64,000 nucleotides of DNA from JACMLD01 sp038207265. Its GTDB lineage: Bacteria > Bacteroidota > Bacteroidia > Chitinophagales > Chitinophagaceae. The notes under the pieces were generated by a model, which saw nothing but the letters and a program-made list of their open reading frames with translations, was not told where the DNA came from and ran no database searches. The position numbers and the translations under genes are program-made. The stretch spans positions 124,001 through 188,000 of the forward strand of contig JBBQZZ010000004.1 in assembly GCA_038207265.1 (NCBI GenBank), read 5' to 3'. Each line of letters opens with the position of its first letter. Positions within the stretch are counted from its first letter, which is position 1. Shown piece by piece: positions 18,001 to 26,817 of the stretch.

Positions 18001-18364
18001 ACCAGCAAACAGAAAATTACCAAGAGATCAGTGGACAGCTGTAAACCCTAATGCCAAGTACCCCATTGTTGAAAACAACTCTTATTTCAGCACCAATGGA
18101 GTATTAAATGATTTCTACAATGAAAATGGATCTTATTTCAGATGTAAGCAAATGATGATTGGCTACAACTTCGCACCAGACATTCTCAAGAAAGTGGGTA
18201 TTGAAAAAGCACGTTTATACTTGCAGGCTGCCAATCTTTTCACCATTACAAAATATACCGGATTGGATCCTGAAGTTGCTGGTTCTGCCGCTACTTTTGG
18301 TGTGGATTATGGTAACTATCCTCCTTCAAAAACATTGAACGTGGGAGTAAGTCTTACATTTTAA
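15092..18364 (+). CDS. SusC/RagA-family TonB-linked outer membrane protein
   Basis: 1090 residues. An outer-membrane TonB-dependent importer for large substrates that works with the SusD lipoprotein encoded next. In order: a signal peptide (about 1-28, ending LNAQ), a carboxypeptidase-regulatory-like domain (VTGKISNGKDKQPLVGATV, about 30-110), a plug beginning NEIVVTGYTAQRKKEITGA near 112, with GSNVFIRGITSFG and DAQAAIYGARGSSGVIIVTT, then the barrel. The C-terminus ends in an aromatic residue (SLTF). The start is the ATG at 15092; a TTG two codons earlier was not used. There is no N-terminal STN domain, so no anti-sigma signalling role is expected. The substrate is unknown. Confidence 0.95.
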   Translation: MPKKISLPARGALVALFLTFLSFALNAQKTVTGKISNGKDKQPLVGATVAVRGSNMATQTDVDGVFKITVPNDKSILVITAIGFETLEISTSGKTSVTAELKETASSLNEIVVTGYTAQRKKEITGAVSVVNVKDLKSVPSGTAEQMLQGQASGVNIIGSGSPGEGSNVFIRGITSFGNVAPLVIVDGVQSAPGDLSTLHDLSANDIESVQVLKDAQAAIYGARGSSGVIIVTTRRGRGKASITYDGFYGTQRVLPGNPWHKANPQQMADLLFLASFNSLQTTPDTAAVCPGCVISQQYGTGLKPVLPDYIKAGNLSGVSASNPAVDLKKYNDNYAKGDLYLIVPANKTGTDWFHALFKPAPIQSHTVTASGGSDKSAYLFSFNYFDQQGTLLNTYLKRYAARINTVFNVKNNIRVGENLYVFYKDNPRIGNNQEGNAVNNTGWEQPIIPLINAGGGFGGTAGSELGNSSSPYANQVRAKDNKNFDWQMQGNVFAEVDFLKHFTAKTLFGGNLDNNYGFYHNYRSYENAENSASNGYGEYASYNSNWNFTNSLSYNNVFASNHSVKVLVGYEALQYRGRNIYGNRINYFSDNPDYLNLSTGSNTGQSNGSGSYSVHGTAILAKVDYAFKDKYLLGLNGRRDGNSVFGPNSRYGNFWSVSAGWVVSEENFMKNVTFLNSFKVRGSYGILGSISNVPSGNAFTAYGSGGGNSYYDVNLSGTPTLGFYASQYGNLSTSWEKNKVLDIGFDASVLKNKLDISFDWYKKKIDGLLFRDQAAGTAGVGANLPLVNIGDMQNTGIDISATYHDKITKDVNFSLGVNFGTYKNTIVSIPGAAGFFETAGTHNTGNQVRDQTGHPVGAFFGYHIIGIYKDAADVAKSPVETDAAPGRFKYQDVNNDGKIDDKDRTFYGNPNPDFTLGINLSVSYKRFDFSMIMYGSFGNDVLNYTRYFQDFWPQFQNSKSAALLTDSWIPANRKLPRDQWTAVNPNAKYPIVENNSYFSTNGVLNDFYNENGSYFRCKQMMIGYNFAPDILKKVGIEKARLYLQAANLFTITKYTGLDPEVAGSAATFGVDYGNYPPSKTLNVGVSLTF

Positions 18365-18385
18365 TAACAATAAAACAGTTAAGTT

Positions 18386-20134
18386 ATGAATAAACATAAT
18401 TTTAAATTCTTTTTGCCGGTAGCACTTTCTTCGCTGGTTTTGATACTGGCTTGTAATAAAAGTTACCTGGATATTCCATCAACCGGTTCACTAAGTCCGG
18501 AGTTATTGGCCAATAAAATTGGGGTTAACGGAGTTTTGGTAGGTGCCTATGCCCTTTTAGATGGAGAAGGGAGCGGTGCAGGAACGGGAAATGGTCCCTG
18601 GGCTACTTCGTCCAGTAACTGGGTATATGGTAGTGTACCAGGTGGTGATGCACACAAGGGGTCAGATCCCGGCGACCAGAACCTTATAACACCCATCGAG
18701 CAATGGAACGCGACACCTGCAAATGCGTACCTTGACCAATTATGGCAACAACGTTACGATGGTGTTCAGCGTGCTAATGAGGCTATACGTCTAATGCGTC
18801 AGGCAAAAGATATGACAACTGCAGATACCGTAGAAGTGGCTTCAGAAGCAAGGTTTTTGCGCGCACATTATCATTTTGAATTGAGAAGGAATTTTTTCAA
18901 AATTCCCTGGGTTGATGAAAGTCAATCTTATTCTAAAGGCAATTTTCTATCTCCGAACAGGGAAGTGTTCCCAGATATTGAGGCTGACCTGATGTATGCT
19001 TATACAAACTTACCGGAAATTCAAACCCAAGGCGGACGTGCCAACAAATGGGCAGCGGCCTGTTATCTTGCCAAAGTGTACATGTATGAAAAAAAGTTTA
19101 ATGAAGCCAAAGATTTATTTACTACTATCATAGCCAATGGTAAAACCTCAACCGGTCAAAAATATGCATTGACTGCACATTTTGCAGACAACTTTAACCC
19201 TGCAATGAAAAACAGTGCAGAAAGCGTATTTGCTGTTCAAATGTCTGTAAATGATGGAACGGGAGGAGCAAACGCTAATCAAGGAGATGCTTTAAACTTT
19301 CCTTATGGTGGTGGTGCACAAACATCCTGTTGCGGTTTCTACCAGCCTTCTTTCAGTCTTGCTAATTCCTTCAAAGTGGATCCCGTTACCGGTTTGCCTT
19401 TGTTTGATACCTTTAACAATGCTGACTTGAAAAATGACCAGGGTATTGCTTCTGCAACTGCCTACACACCTGATAAAACAACGCCGCTTGATCCGCGCAT
19501 TGACTGGACAATTGGACGTCGTGGTATTCCTTTTCTTGATTGGGGTATTATGCCAGGCTCGGATTGGATACGTAACCAAGCGGCCGCTGGCCCCTATGAA
19601 GGCATGAAACATATGTTTTACAAGAGCCAGTTAGGTACTTACACGGATGCATCTGCATGGTCAAATGGATTTACCGCCAATAACTACGGCATTATTCGTT
19701 ATGCGGACGTGTTGCTTTTAGCAGCCGAAGCGGAAGCCGAAGTAGGTTCATTGGCACAAGCTGCTACATATGTAAACCAGATTCGTACACGTGCGGCAGA
19801 TCCAACAGGATGGGTATCAGGATCACCTGCCAAATATCAAATTGGCATATATCCAACTTTTGCAAGCCAGGATTATGCAAGAAAAGCCATAAGATTCGAG
19901 CGCAAACTTGAATTGGCAATGGAAGGCCATCGCTTTTATGACCTTACCCGTTGGGATATTGGTGCCACTGAATTGAATGCTTATGCTGCTCATGAGGCGG
20001 CCAGCGGATATGGAGCAATGGTTGGTGTTACTTACAAAACAGGTAAGAGTGAATACCTCCCCATTCCTCAAAATCAGATAGATCTTAGCCAGGCAAACGG
20101 TAAATCTGTATTAACACAGAACCCGGGTTACTAA
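18386..20134 (+). CDS. SusD/RagB-family nutrient-binding outer membrane lipoprotein
   Basis: 582 residues. It forms the lid over the SusC channel and binds substrate at the cell surface. The signal peptide has lipobox LILAC with the cysteine at about residue 23. The helical TPR-like core includes FLRAHYHFELRRNFFKIPW, KWAAACYLAKVYMYEKKFNEAK and, near the C-terminus, ARKAIRFERKLELAMEGHRFYDLTRW, the RagB/SusD signature, then the usual EYLPIPQNQID close to the end. It starts 21 bases after susC, so the two are one operon, which ends in a terminator. Confidence 0.95.
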   Translation: MNKHNFKFFLPVALSSLVLILACNKSYLDIPSTGSLSPELLANKIGVNGVLVGAYALLDGEGSGAGTGNGPWATSSSNWVYGSVPGGDAHKGSDPGDQNLITPIEQWNATPANAYLDQLWQQRYDGVQRANEAIRLMRQAKDMTTADTVEVASEARFLRAHYHFELRRNFFKIPWVDESQSYSKGNFLSPNREVFPDIEADLMYAYTNLPEIQTQGGRANKWAAACYLAKVYMYEKKFNEAKDLFTTIIANGKTSTGQKYALTAHFADNFNPAMKNSAESVFAVQMSVNDGTGGANANQGDALNFPYGGGAQTSCCGFYQPSFSLANSFKVDPVTGLPLFDTFNNADLKNDQGIASATAYTPDKTTPLDPRIDWTIGRRGIPFLDWGIMPGSDWIRNQAAAGPYEGMKHMFYKSQLGTYTDASAWSNGFTANNYGIIRYADVLLLAAEAEAEVGSLAQAATYVNQIRTRAADPTGWVSGSPAKYQIGIYPTFASQDYARKAIRFERKLELAMEGHRFYDLTRWDIGATELNAYAAHEAASGYGAMVGVTYKTGKSEYLPIPQNQIDLSQANGKSVLTQNPGY

Positions 20135-20156
20135 TAATTTATCTATAATCATTAAT

Positions 20157-20190
20157 AAAAAGGAGCAGTCTTTCTGCTCCTTTTTTGTTT
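20157..20190 (+). terminator. Terminator after susD
   Basis: AAAAAGGAGCAG / CTGCTCCTTTTT hairpin with a 5-base loop (20169-20173) followed by a long T run. It separates susCD from the following lipoprotein cluster, although leaky read-through is possible. Confidence 0.85.
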
Positions 20191-20269
20191 TTATAGTCAG
20201 TTAAAAAGCAACTCATTTACATCATTCTTTTTATCTTACACTGATCTTTGCGTTTTAAAATTGTTTCCC

Positions 20270-23200
20270 ATGCTTCGTACTTGCTGTATCGTTTTTTCCT
20301 ATTTAACGTTATTCGCATCCTGTAAGAATAATTCATCTTTGTTTGAAGTTGTTTCCTCTGATCATTCCGGGATTCATTTTAACAACAAGGTAAAAGAAAC
20401 TGATTCCCTCAACGTTTTGGACATTTCAAATGTGTACAATGGCGGCGGAGTGGGAATCGGGGATTTTAATAACGATGGTTTGCAGGATATTTATTTTACG
20501 GGTAATACAGTTTCTAATAAACTGTACCTCAATAAAGGCAATTTTAAGTTTGATGATATAACAAATGAGGCAGGAGTGGATGGAAATGCCAAGTGGTGCA
20601 GAGGTGTAAGCATTGTAGATATCAATAATGATGGCTGGTTGGATATTTATATAAGCACAACCATCAAAAACAACCCGGAACTCAGGAAGAATCTTTTGTA
20701 CATAAATAAAGGTGCCGATAAAGATGGTATTCCTCATTTCCAGGACATGGCATCAGAATATGGTTTGGCCGATACCTCCTACTCTACCATGGCATCCTTT
20801 TTTGATTACGACAACGATGGCGACCTGGATATGTACCTGGTGGTGAATGAGATTTCAGATCCCCGTTTGCCAAATGTTTTTCATCCCAAAGTCCGTGATA
20901 GTCTCTACAGGGCATCCGGCCGGCTATACCGCAATGACTGGAATGATTCATTAAAACACCCATTCTTTACAGAAGTTTCAAAACAGGCAGGAATAAACGC
21001 AGATGGTTACGGACACAATGTTGTAATTGCAGATATCAATAACGACGGCTGGAAAGATATTTATGTAACCAATGATTACTTGCCAAATGATCTGCTCTGG
21101 ATAAATAATCACAATGGCACTTTCACCGAACGTCTTTCAGATTTTTTCAAGCACAGTTCTATTAATGCAATGGGAAGCGATATTGATGATATCAACAACG
21201 ATGGCTTAATGGATGTAATTACCCTCGACATGAGTCCTGAAGACAATTACAGGAAAAAAATGATGTCCAGGCCCAACAGCTATCAAACCTACCAGAACAG
21301 TGATTATTTTCATTACAATTATCAATACGTACGCAATACCCTACAATTGAACCAGGGACCCAGGATGCTGCAGAATGATTCAATTGGTGATCCTATCTTT
21401 AGTGAAATAAGTTTTTATGCGGGCATTGCAGAAACTGACTGGAGCTGGACACCGGTATTGGCAGATTTCGATAATGATGGTAACCGCGATATCATTATTA
21501 CCAACGGCTTCCCAAAAGATGTTACGGACAATGATTTTGTTACTTTCCGTAGCAAAGCCTACTCCATTGCTACCAAATCTCAGATACTGGGTGAAATACC
21601 TGAAGTAAAAATTCATAACTACGCTTTTAAAAACAACGCTGATCTTACATTTTCAGATGTGTCTGCAAAATGGGGACTTAATACACCAACTTTTTCTAAC
21701 GGTGCCGCCTATGCTGACTTAGATAATGATGGTGATCTTGATCTCGTTATCAACAATATAAACGACGAAGCCAGTCTTTATCGTAACAATGAACGGGAAC
21801 AAAATGAAAAAGGCAGTCATTACCTTCATGTTCAATTCAATGGAGACTCACTCAATAAAAATGGATTAGGAACAATAGTTGAAATACATTATGACCAGGG
21901 TAAAAAACAGGTTTGGGAAAATACACCTTACAGAGGTTATTTATCAAGTGACCAGGATATAGCCCATTTTGGTTTAGGTGAAATACAGGAAATAGATTCC
22001 GTATTTATTAAATGGCAAAATGGCAAAACACAGTTGCTTCAAAAAGTCAAAGCAGATCAGATATTAAAAGTTAATATAACAGACGCCAAACCTGCAGGTA
22101 ATGTAAATAAAGAAATTTTTGCAAAAGAAAATTTATTTAAAGAAGTTACCAACGCGGTGAATATTCATTATACACAAACTGAAAAAGATTTCATTGATTT
22201 TAATATTCAAAAATTATTACCGCATAAATTTTCAGAATACGGCCCCGCACTTGCAGCCGGCGATATTGATGGCAACGGGCTGGATGATATCATTAGCGGC
22301 GGATCCTATTCATACAGCGCTCAATATTTCCTGCAACAACCCAATCATACATTTGTCCAAATGGCATTATTGAATGATGCAGACCTGGCTACAAAAAAAC
22401 AAGATGATACAGGTATCCTGTTGTTTGATGCGGATGGCGACGGCGATCTTGATTTATATATTGCCAGTGGTGGTTATGAAAATCAATCCAATACTGCGGC
22501 TTACCAGGATAGACTATATATTAATGATGGAAAGGGACATTATAATTATGACTCATTGTCGCTTCCTGTAAATTATACCAGTAAATTTTGTGTGAGAGCA
22601 GTAGATTATGATAAAGATGGTGACCTTGATATTTTTGTTGCGGGAAGAGTGGATCCATGGAATTATCCAAAGCCTGTATCGAGTTTTATTTACCGGAACG
22701 ATTCCAGGCCCGGCCATATAAAATTTACCGATGTATCCAGCGAAGTGGCAAAAGATCTCAAAAACATTGGCCTTGTCTGCGATGCGGTCTTTACTGATTT
22801 CGACAATGACGGTTGGTATGACCTGGTACTTGCAGGTGAATGGATGCCACTAACATTTTTAAAAAATGATAAAGGTATATTCAAAAATATTTCATCAGGC
22901 ACAGGGATCAGCAATCAAATTGGATGGTGGAATACTTTAGTGCCCGGCGATTTTGATAACGATGGTGATATTGACTTCATTGCCGGCAACATGGGTCAGA
23001 ATTCTTATTACAGGGCTTCAGACCAATATCCTGTATCTATATATGCAAAAGATTTTGATAACAATGGCAGCTTTGATGCATTTCCCACACTGTGGCTACC
23101 CGTCAGCCAGGCTGACCAGAACAAAAAAGAATTTCCCGCTCAAACAAGAGACGATATTGTAAAGCAAATGATTGGTATGAGATCGAAATTTCAAAACTAC

Positions 23201-23848
23201 AAATCGTATGCAAACGCCAGCATTGATCAATTACTTTCAAAAGAACTATTGAAAGATGCATTAATATTAAAGGCAAATAACTTTAAGTCTTCTTACATCA
23301 GAAATGAAGGCAATAATAAATTTTCCGTGGTTCCTTTGCCTGCAGAAGCGCAGTTCTCTGTCTTAAATGGTATGATTACAGAGGACTTTGACGGAGACGG
23401 AAACCTTGATGTTCTGATCAATGGAAATGACTTTGGTACCGAAGTTTCTGTTGGCAGGTATGATGCATTGAATGGTTTGTTATTGAAAGGAAACGGAAAG
23501 GGAGCATTCAAAGCACAATCTATTTTACAGAGCGGAATCTACATTCCCGGAAATGGAAAGGCATTGGTAAAATTAAAAAGCAGTGATGGCAAATACCTGG
23601 TGGCAGCAAGTGAAAACAGGGGGCCCTTAAAAATTTTCGAGTTGAAAAAAAACAACCATATTGTTCCATTGCAGGCGAATGACGCAAGCGCAACTATATT
23701 ATTCAAGAATGGTTCTTCGCGCAAACAGGAATTCTATTATGGAAGTTCTTTTCTCTCACAATCATCCAGGTTCATTTACCTGGACAACAATGTTTCATCG
23801 GTTTCTATTTATGACAACAAAGGAGGCTCAAGAAAAATAAATTTCTGA
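20270..23848 (+). CDS. VCBS/FG-GAP repeat lipoprotein with ASPIC/UnbV domain
   Basis: 1192 residues. Start ATG 20270; a TTG three codons upstream is unlikely. Signal peptide with lipobox LFASC (Cys18), so a lipoprotein of the outer envelope. Many FG-GAP/VCBS blades carry Ca-binding DxNxDG motifs (DFNNDGLQDIYF, DYDNDGDLDMYL, DADGDGDLDLYI, DFDGDGNLDVLI), predicting two beta-propellers, about 60-500 and 640-1100. Between them lies an ASPIC/UnbV domain with GLGTIVEIHYDQG, NTPYRGYLSSDQDIAHFGLG and FIKWQNGKTQLLQKV (about 535-610). Such proteins often accompany SusCD pairs; binding or adhesion roles are suspected, with no reaction known. The next two genes are spaced 27 and 8 bases apart, forming a lipoprotein operon. 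Confidence 0.88.
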   Translation: MLRTCCIVFSYLTLFASCKNNSSLFEVVSSDHSGIHFNNKVKETDSLNVLDISNVYNGGGVGIGDFNNDGLQDIYFTGNTVSNKLYLNKGNFKFDDITNEAGVDGNAKWCRGVSIVDINNDGWLDIYISTTIKNNPELRKNLLYINKGADKDGIPHFQDMASEYGLADTSYSTMASFFDYDNDGDLDMYLVVNEISDPRLPNVFHPKVRDSLYRASGRLYRNDWNDSLKHPFFTEVSKQAGINADGYGHNVVIADINNDGWKDIYVTNDYLPNDLLWINNHNGTFTERLSDFFKHSSINAMGSDIDDINNDGLMDVITLDMSPEDNYRKKMMSRPNSYQTYQNSDYFHYNYQYVRNTLQLNQGPRMLQNDSIGDPIFSEISFYAGIAETDWSWTPVLADFDNDGNRDIIITNGFPKDVTDNDFVTFRSKAYSIATKSQILGEIPEVKIHNYAFKNNADLTFSDVSAKWGLNTPTFSNGAAYADLDNDGDLDLVINNINDEASLYRNNEREQNEKGSHYLHVQFNGDSLNKNGLGTIVEIHYDQGKKQVWENTPYRGYLSSDQDIAHFGLGEIQEIDSVFIKWQNGKTQLLQKVKADQILKVNITDAKPAGNVNKEIFAKENLFKEVTNAVNIHYTQTEKDFIDFNIQKLLPHKFSEYGPALAAGDIDGNGLDDIISGGSYSYSAQYFLQQPNHTFVQMALLNDADLATKKQDDTGILLFDADGDGDLDLYIASGGYENQSNTAAYQDRLYINDGKGHYNYDSLSLPVNYTSKFCVRAVDYDKDGDLDIFVAGRVDPWNYPKPVSSFIYRNDSRPGHIKFTDVSSEVAKDLKNIGLVCDAVFTDFDNDGWYDLVLAGEWMPLTFLKNDKGIFKNISSGTGISNQIGWWNTLVPGDFDNDGDIDFIAGNMGQNSYYRASDQYPVSIYAKDFDNNGSFDAFPTLWLPVSQADQNKKEFPAQTRDDIVKQMIGMRSKFQNYKSYANASIDQLLSKELLKDALILKANNFKSSYIRNEGNNKFSVVPLPAEAQFSVLNGMITEDFDGDGNLDVLINGNDFGTEVSVGRYDALNGLLLKGNGKGAFKAQSILQSGIYIPGNGKALVKLKSSDGKYLVAASENRGPLKIFELKKNNHIVPLQANDASATILFKNGSSRKQEFYYGSSFLSQSSRFIYLDNNVSSVSIYDNKGGSRKINF

Positions 23849-23875
23849 TGACAGCGGTGTCTGTTTAAAACTAAA

Positions 23876-25462
23876 ATGGTTACAATGTTTTTTGCTAAAA
23901 ACAGACAGGTTAAATTACAGGTTACTTATTTTCTATTTGGCATGTCATTGTTATATGCGTGCAGCGGTTTTGAGAAAAACGCATCTCATCAGAAAATACC
24001 CGACTCAAATATTTCAAAAGGAAAAAAACTGGCAGAAACATATTGCCAATCCTGTCACATGTTTCCCGACCCATTATTACTTGACACAAAATCCTGGGAA
24101 AATGGCGTATTACCATCTATGGGACCGCGACTCGGAATATTTTTTTATGGTTTTAAAGAATACCCTTCTGCAAAACATGATGTTAATATCAGTAAAAATT
24201 TTTACCCTGCAAAGCCGATGGTGAATTTTGTAGAATGGCAATATATCATTGATTATTATACTTCCATTTCTCCTGACGCTTTACCGGTGCAGCAAAGGAC
24301 AAAACAAGTAAAAGACAACAGCCAGCTATTTAAAATTGAAACTTCTGTACCTGATAATAAAATACCAACTATTTGTTTTGTAAAAATTGATACATCAGTC
24401 ACGCCTCATCAACTAATGGTTTCAGATTTAAATATTAGCACAGTCTATAAGCTGGACAATCATTTAACAAAACAAGATTCATTCAAATCTCAAAGTCCTG
24501 TTGTTGATTTAGATATACAAAAGAATGAAATAATAACCTGCAATATTGGTAATATCAACCCAAACGATGCCCATTACGGAAGTCTCTCTAAATTATACGT
24601 TACTGCAAATAACAAGTTGAGCCTGGATACTAATTTTAAAATTAACCAGCTGGCGAGACCTGTACAGGTTTCATCGGCAGATTTTAATAAAGATGGAAAA
24701 ACAGATTACCTGGTTTGTGAATTTGGAAATCTCAAGGGTGATTTATCATGGTTTGAAAATCTGGGCAATAATAAATATGAAAAGCATATACTACGTGCAT
24801 TCCCCGGTGCTATAAAGTCTTATATCCGGGATATGAACAATGATGGTCTTCCGGATATATGGGCGCTGTTTTCCCAGGGAGAAGAAGGGATTTTTCTATT
24901 CACTAATAAAGGCAATGGCCATTTTGAAGAGGAACAAGTATTGCGTTTTCCGCCTGTATTTGGTTCAACTTATTTTGAGATGGCGGACTTCAATAATGAT
25001 GGATATGCCGACATAGTGTATACTTGTGGCGACAATGCAGATTTTTCACCGGTACTGAAGCCGTATCACGGAGTGTACATTTTCATTAATGACCATAATA
25101 ACCATTTTAAGCAAGAATATTTTTTTCCAATGCATGGTTGTTTTAAAGCGATTGCCCGCGATTTTGACGATGATGGTGATATTGATATCGCTGCAGTTTC
25201 TTTTTTTGCGGATTATGAAAATCACCCGGAAGAAAGTTTTATCTACCTCCGGAATGATGGCGGATGGGATTTTCAGCCATATACTTTAAAAGGCCTGACA
25301 GCAGGTCGATGGCTTACCATGGATGCAGGCGATCTTGACGGTGACGGAAAAACCGATTTGGTATTGGGAAATTTCTCAATTGCTCCGTACAAAGAAAAAA
25401 GCAAGATTGATTGGAAACTTGGACAAACATTTATTGTATTGAAAAACATAATGAAGAAGTAA
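23876..25462 (+). CDS. Lipoprotein with cytochrome-c heme motif and VCBS repeats
   Basis: 528 residues. Signal peptide and lipobox LYAC (Cys29). A single heme-c site CQSCH at 57-61, in the setting KLAETYCQSCHMFPDP, indicates a small monoheme domain (about 45-140) that would be matured in the periplasm. The rest is VCBS/FG-GAP propeller with DFNKDGKTDYLVCE, DMNNDGLPDIWALF, DFNNDGYADIVYTCG, DFDDDGDIDIAAVS and DLDGDGKTDLVLGN (about 265-505). The fusion suggests electron transfer at the outer envelope. It lies between the ASPIC protein (27 bases) and the haloperoxidase-like gene (8 bases), so the three are very probably one transcript. A second in-frame ATG at 23885 could be the true start. Confidence 0.82.
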   Translation: MVTMFFAKNRQVKLQVTYFLFGMSLLYACSGFEKNASHQKIPDSNISKGKKLAETYCQSCHMFPDPLLLDTKSWENGVLPSMGPRLGIFFYGFKEYPSAKHDVNISKNFYPAKPMVNFVEWQYIIDYYTSISPDALPVQQRTKQVKDNSQLFKIETSVPDNKIPTICFVKIDTSVTPHQLMVSDLNISTVYKLDNHLTKQDSFKSQSPVVDLDIQKNEIITCNIGNINPNDAHYGSLSKLYVTANNKLSLDTNFKINQLARPVQVSSADFNKDGKTDYLVCEFGNLKGDLSWFENLGNNKYEKHILRAFPGAIKSYIRDMNNDGLPDIWALFSQGEEGIFLFTNKGNGHFEEEQVLRFPPVFGSTYFEMADFNNDGYADIVYTCGDNADFSPVLKPYHGVYIFINDHNNHFKQEYFFPMHGCFKAIARDFDDDGDIDIAAVSFFADYENHPEESFIYLRNDGGWDFQPYTLKGLTAGRWLTMDAGDLDGDGKTDLVLGNFSIAPYKEKSKIDWKLGQTFIVLKNIMKK

Positions 25463-25470
25463 ATTTGCAA

Positions 25471-26808
25471 ATGCCTAAAATGATCTCTATGCGATTCTTG
25501 CTAATACCCCTTGTATTTATTATTTCCTTTAGTGTATTGAATGGTTGCAATCAAAAAAAAGTGGTAATACCGGTTGATGACGCTGAATTATTACATCAGA
25601 ATGAAGACATGCTTACCCAGGTTATCATCTATGATGTATTTACTCCACCGGTAGCTGCAAGGATTTACGTTTACGCATCACTGGCATCTTACGAGGCCAT
25701 TCGTTTTAGCCAACAGGGTGCTGCTTCAATTACTGAAAAGCTACATGGGTTTGGAAAGATGCCAACACCCGATAAAAACAAAAAATACAATTACACACTT
25801 GCAGCTACAAAGGCTTTTTATAATGTAGTTCGAAATGTAAAAGTTTTTTCAGTTGATTCACTGAAACAGCAGGAAGAAGCAATTTATGATAACTTCAAGG
25901 CAGTATTAGATGATTCTACTTACCAGCGTTCGGTAGATTTTGGAGATGCAATAGCTAAAGTAATATTGGCAAGAGCGAAAGACGACGGTTATCTAAAATC
26001 CAGGGGAAAGCCCAAACATCTTGGCAGTAGTGACCCGGGCAAGTGGAGACCTACCCCACCCGATTACCTGGATGGAGTAGAATGGTGCTGGAATACCATG
26101 AAGCCAATGATACTGGACTCCGCGGCACAATTTATGCCGCCAAGACCACCACAGTTTAGTAAAGACACCAATAGCACTTTCTTCAAATCAGTAAAGGAAG
26201 TTTACCTGATAGTCAAAAACCTTTCACCGGAACAAAAAATCATCGCAAAGTATTGGGATGATAATCCATTCGTAATTGAACATGCAGGACATATGATGTT
26301 TGGTAATAAAAAAATTACTCCCGGCGGGCATTGGATGGGCATTACAGCAATTGCCTGTAAGCAATCAAAAGCAGATGCGGTAAAAACTGCACAAGCATAT
26401 GCGCTGACAGCCATCGCGTTATATGATGGATTTATTTCCTGCTGGGACGAAAAATACCGCAGTAATATGGTACGTCCAATAACAGTAATTAATGAATCGA
26501 TTGACCAGGGCTGGACACCTTTTTTACAAACACCTCCTTTTCCGGAATATACTAGCGCACACAGTACCATCACCCGTTCTTCCGCGGTTGTTCTTACAAA
26601 ATTGTTTGGCGATAATTATTCATTCCAGGATACCAGCGATCTAAGATATATTGGCATGCAGCGCCATTTTGGTTCTTTTGTGCAAGCTGCAGATGAAGCT
26701 TCCATCAGCCGCGTATATGGCGGAATACACTACAGGGTTAGTGTTGATGAAGGTGCAAAGGCCGGCAGAAAAGTGGGCGAGCTGATAGTTGAAAAAATAA
26801 TAAAATAG
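25471..26808 (+). CDS. Vanadium-dependent haloperoxidase-like lipoprotein (PAP2 fold)
   Basis: 445 residues from ATG 25471; the frame opens earlier with a TTG, but the signal peptide and lipobox VLNGC (Cys26) place the start here. The vanadate/phosphate-binding signatures of the vanadium haloperoxidase / type 2 acid phosphatase fold are present: KYRSNMVRP (K-x6-RP), EYTSAHSTITRSS in the place of PSGH, and SRVYGGIHYRVSVDEG (SR-x5-H-x3-D). The all-helical body fits. Whether it oxidises halides with peroxide or hydrolyses a phosphoester cannot be decided from sequence. It is the third gene of the lipoprotein operon, and its 3' end lies 9 bases from a convergent gene. Confidence 0.85.
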   Translation: MPKMISMRFLLIPLVFIISFSVLNGCNQKKVVIPVDDAELLHQNEDMLTQVIIYDVFTPPVAARIYVYASLASYEAIRFSQQGAASITEKLHGFGKMPTPDKNKKYNYTLAATKAFYNVVRNVKVFSVDSLKQQEEAIYDNFKAVLDDSTYQRSVDFGDAIAKVILARAKDDGYLKSRGKPKHLGSSDPGKWRPTPPDYLDGVEWCWNTMKPMILDSAAQFMPPRPPQFSKDTNSTFFKSVKEVYLIVKNLSPEQKIIAKYWDDNPFVIEHAGHMMFGNKKITPGGHWMGITAIACKQSKADAVKTAQAYALTAIALYDGFISCWDEKYRSNMVRPITVINESIDQGWTPFLQTPPFPEYTSAHSTITRSSAVVLTKLFGDNYSFQDTSDLRYIGMQRHFGSFVQAADEASISRVYGGIHYRVSVDEGAKAGRKVGELIVEKIIK

Positions 26809-26817
26809 CGATAACAA

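Noticed and set aside
25411..25470. Upstream extension of the haloperoxidase-like gene.
   Set aside because: Opens with TTG inside the preceding gene and would bury the signal peptide; the ATG at 25471 starts it cleanly.
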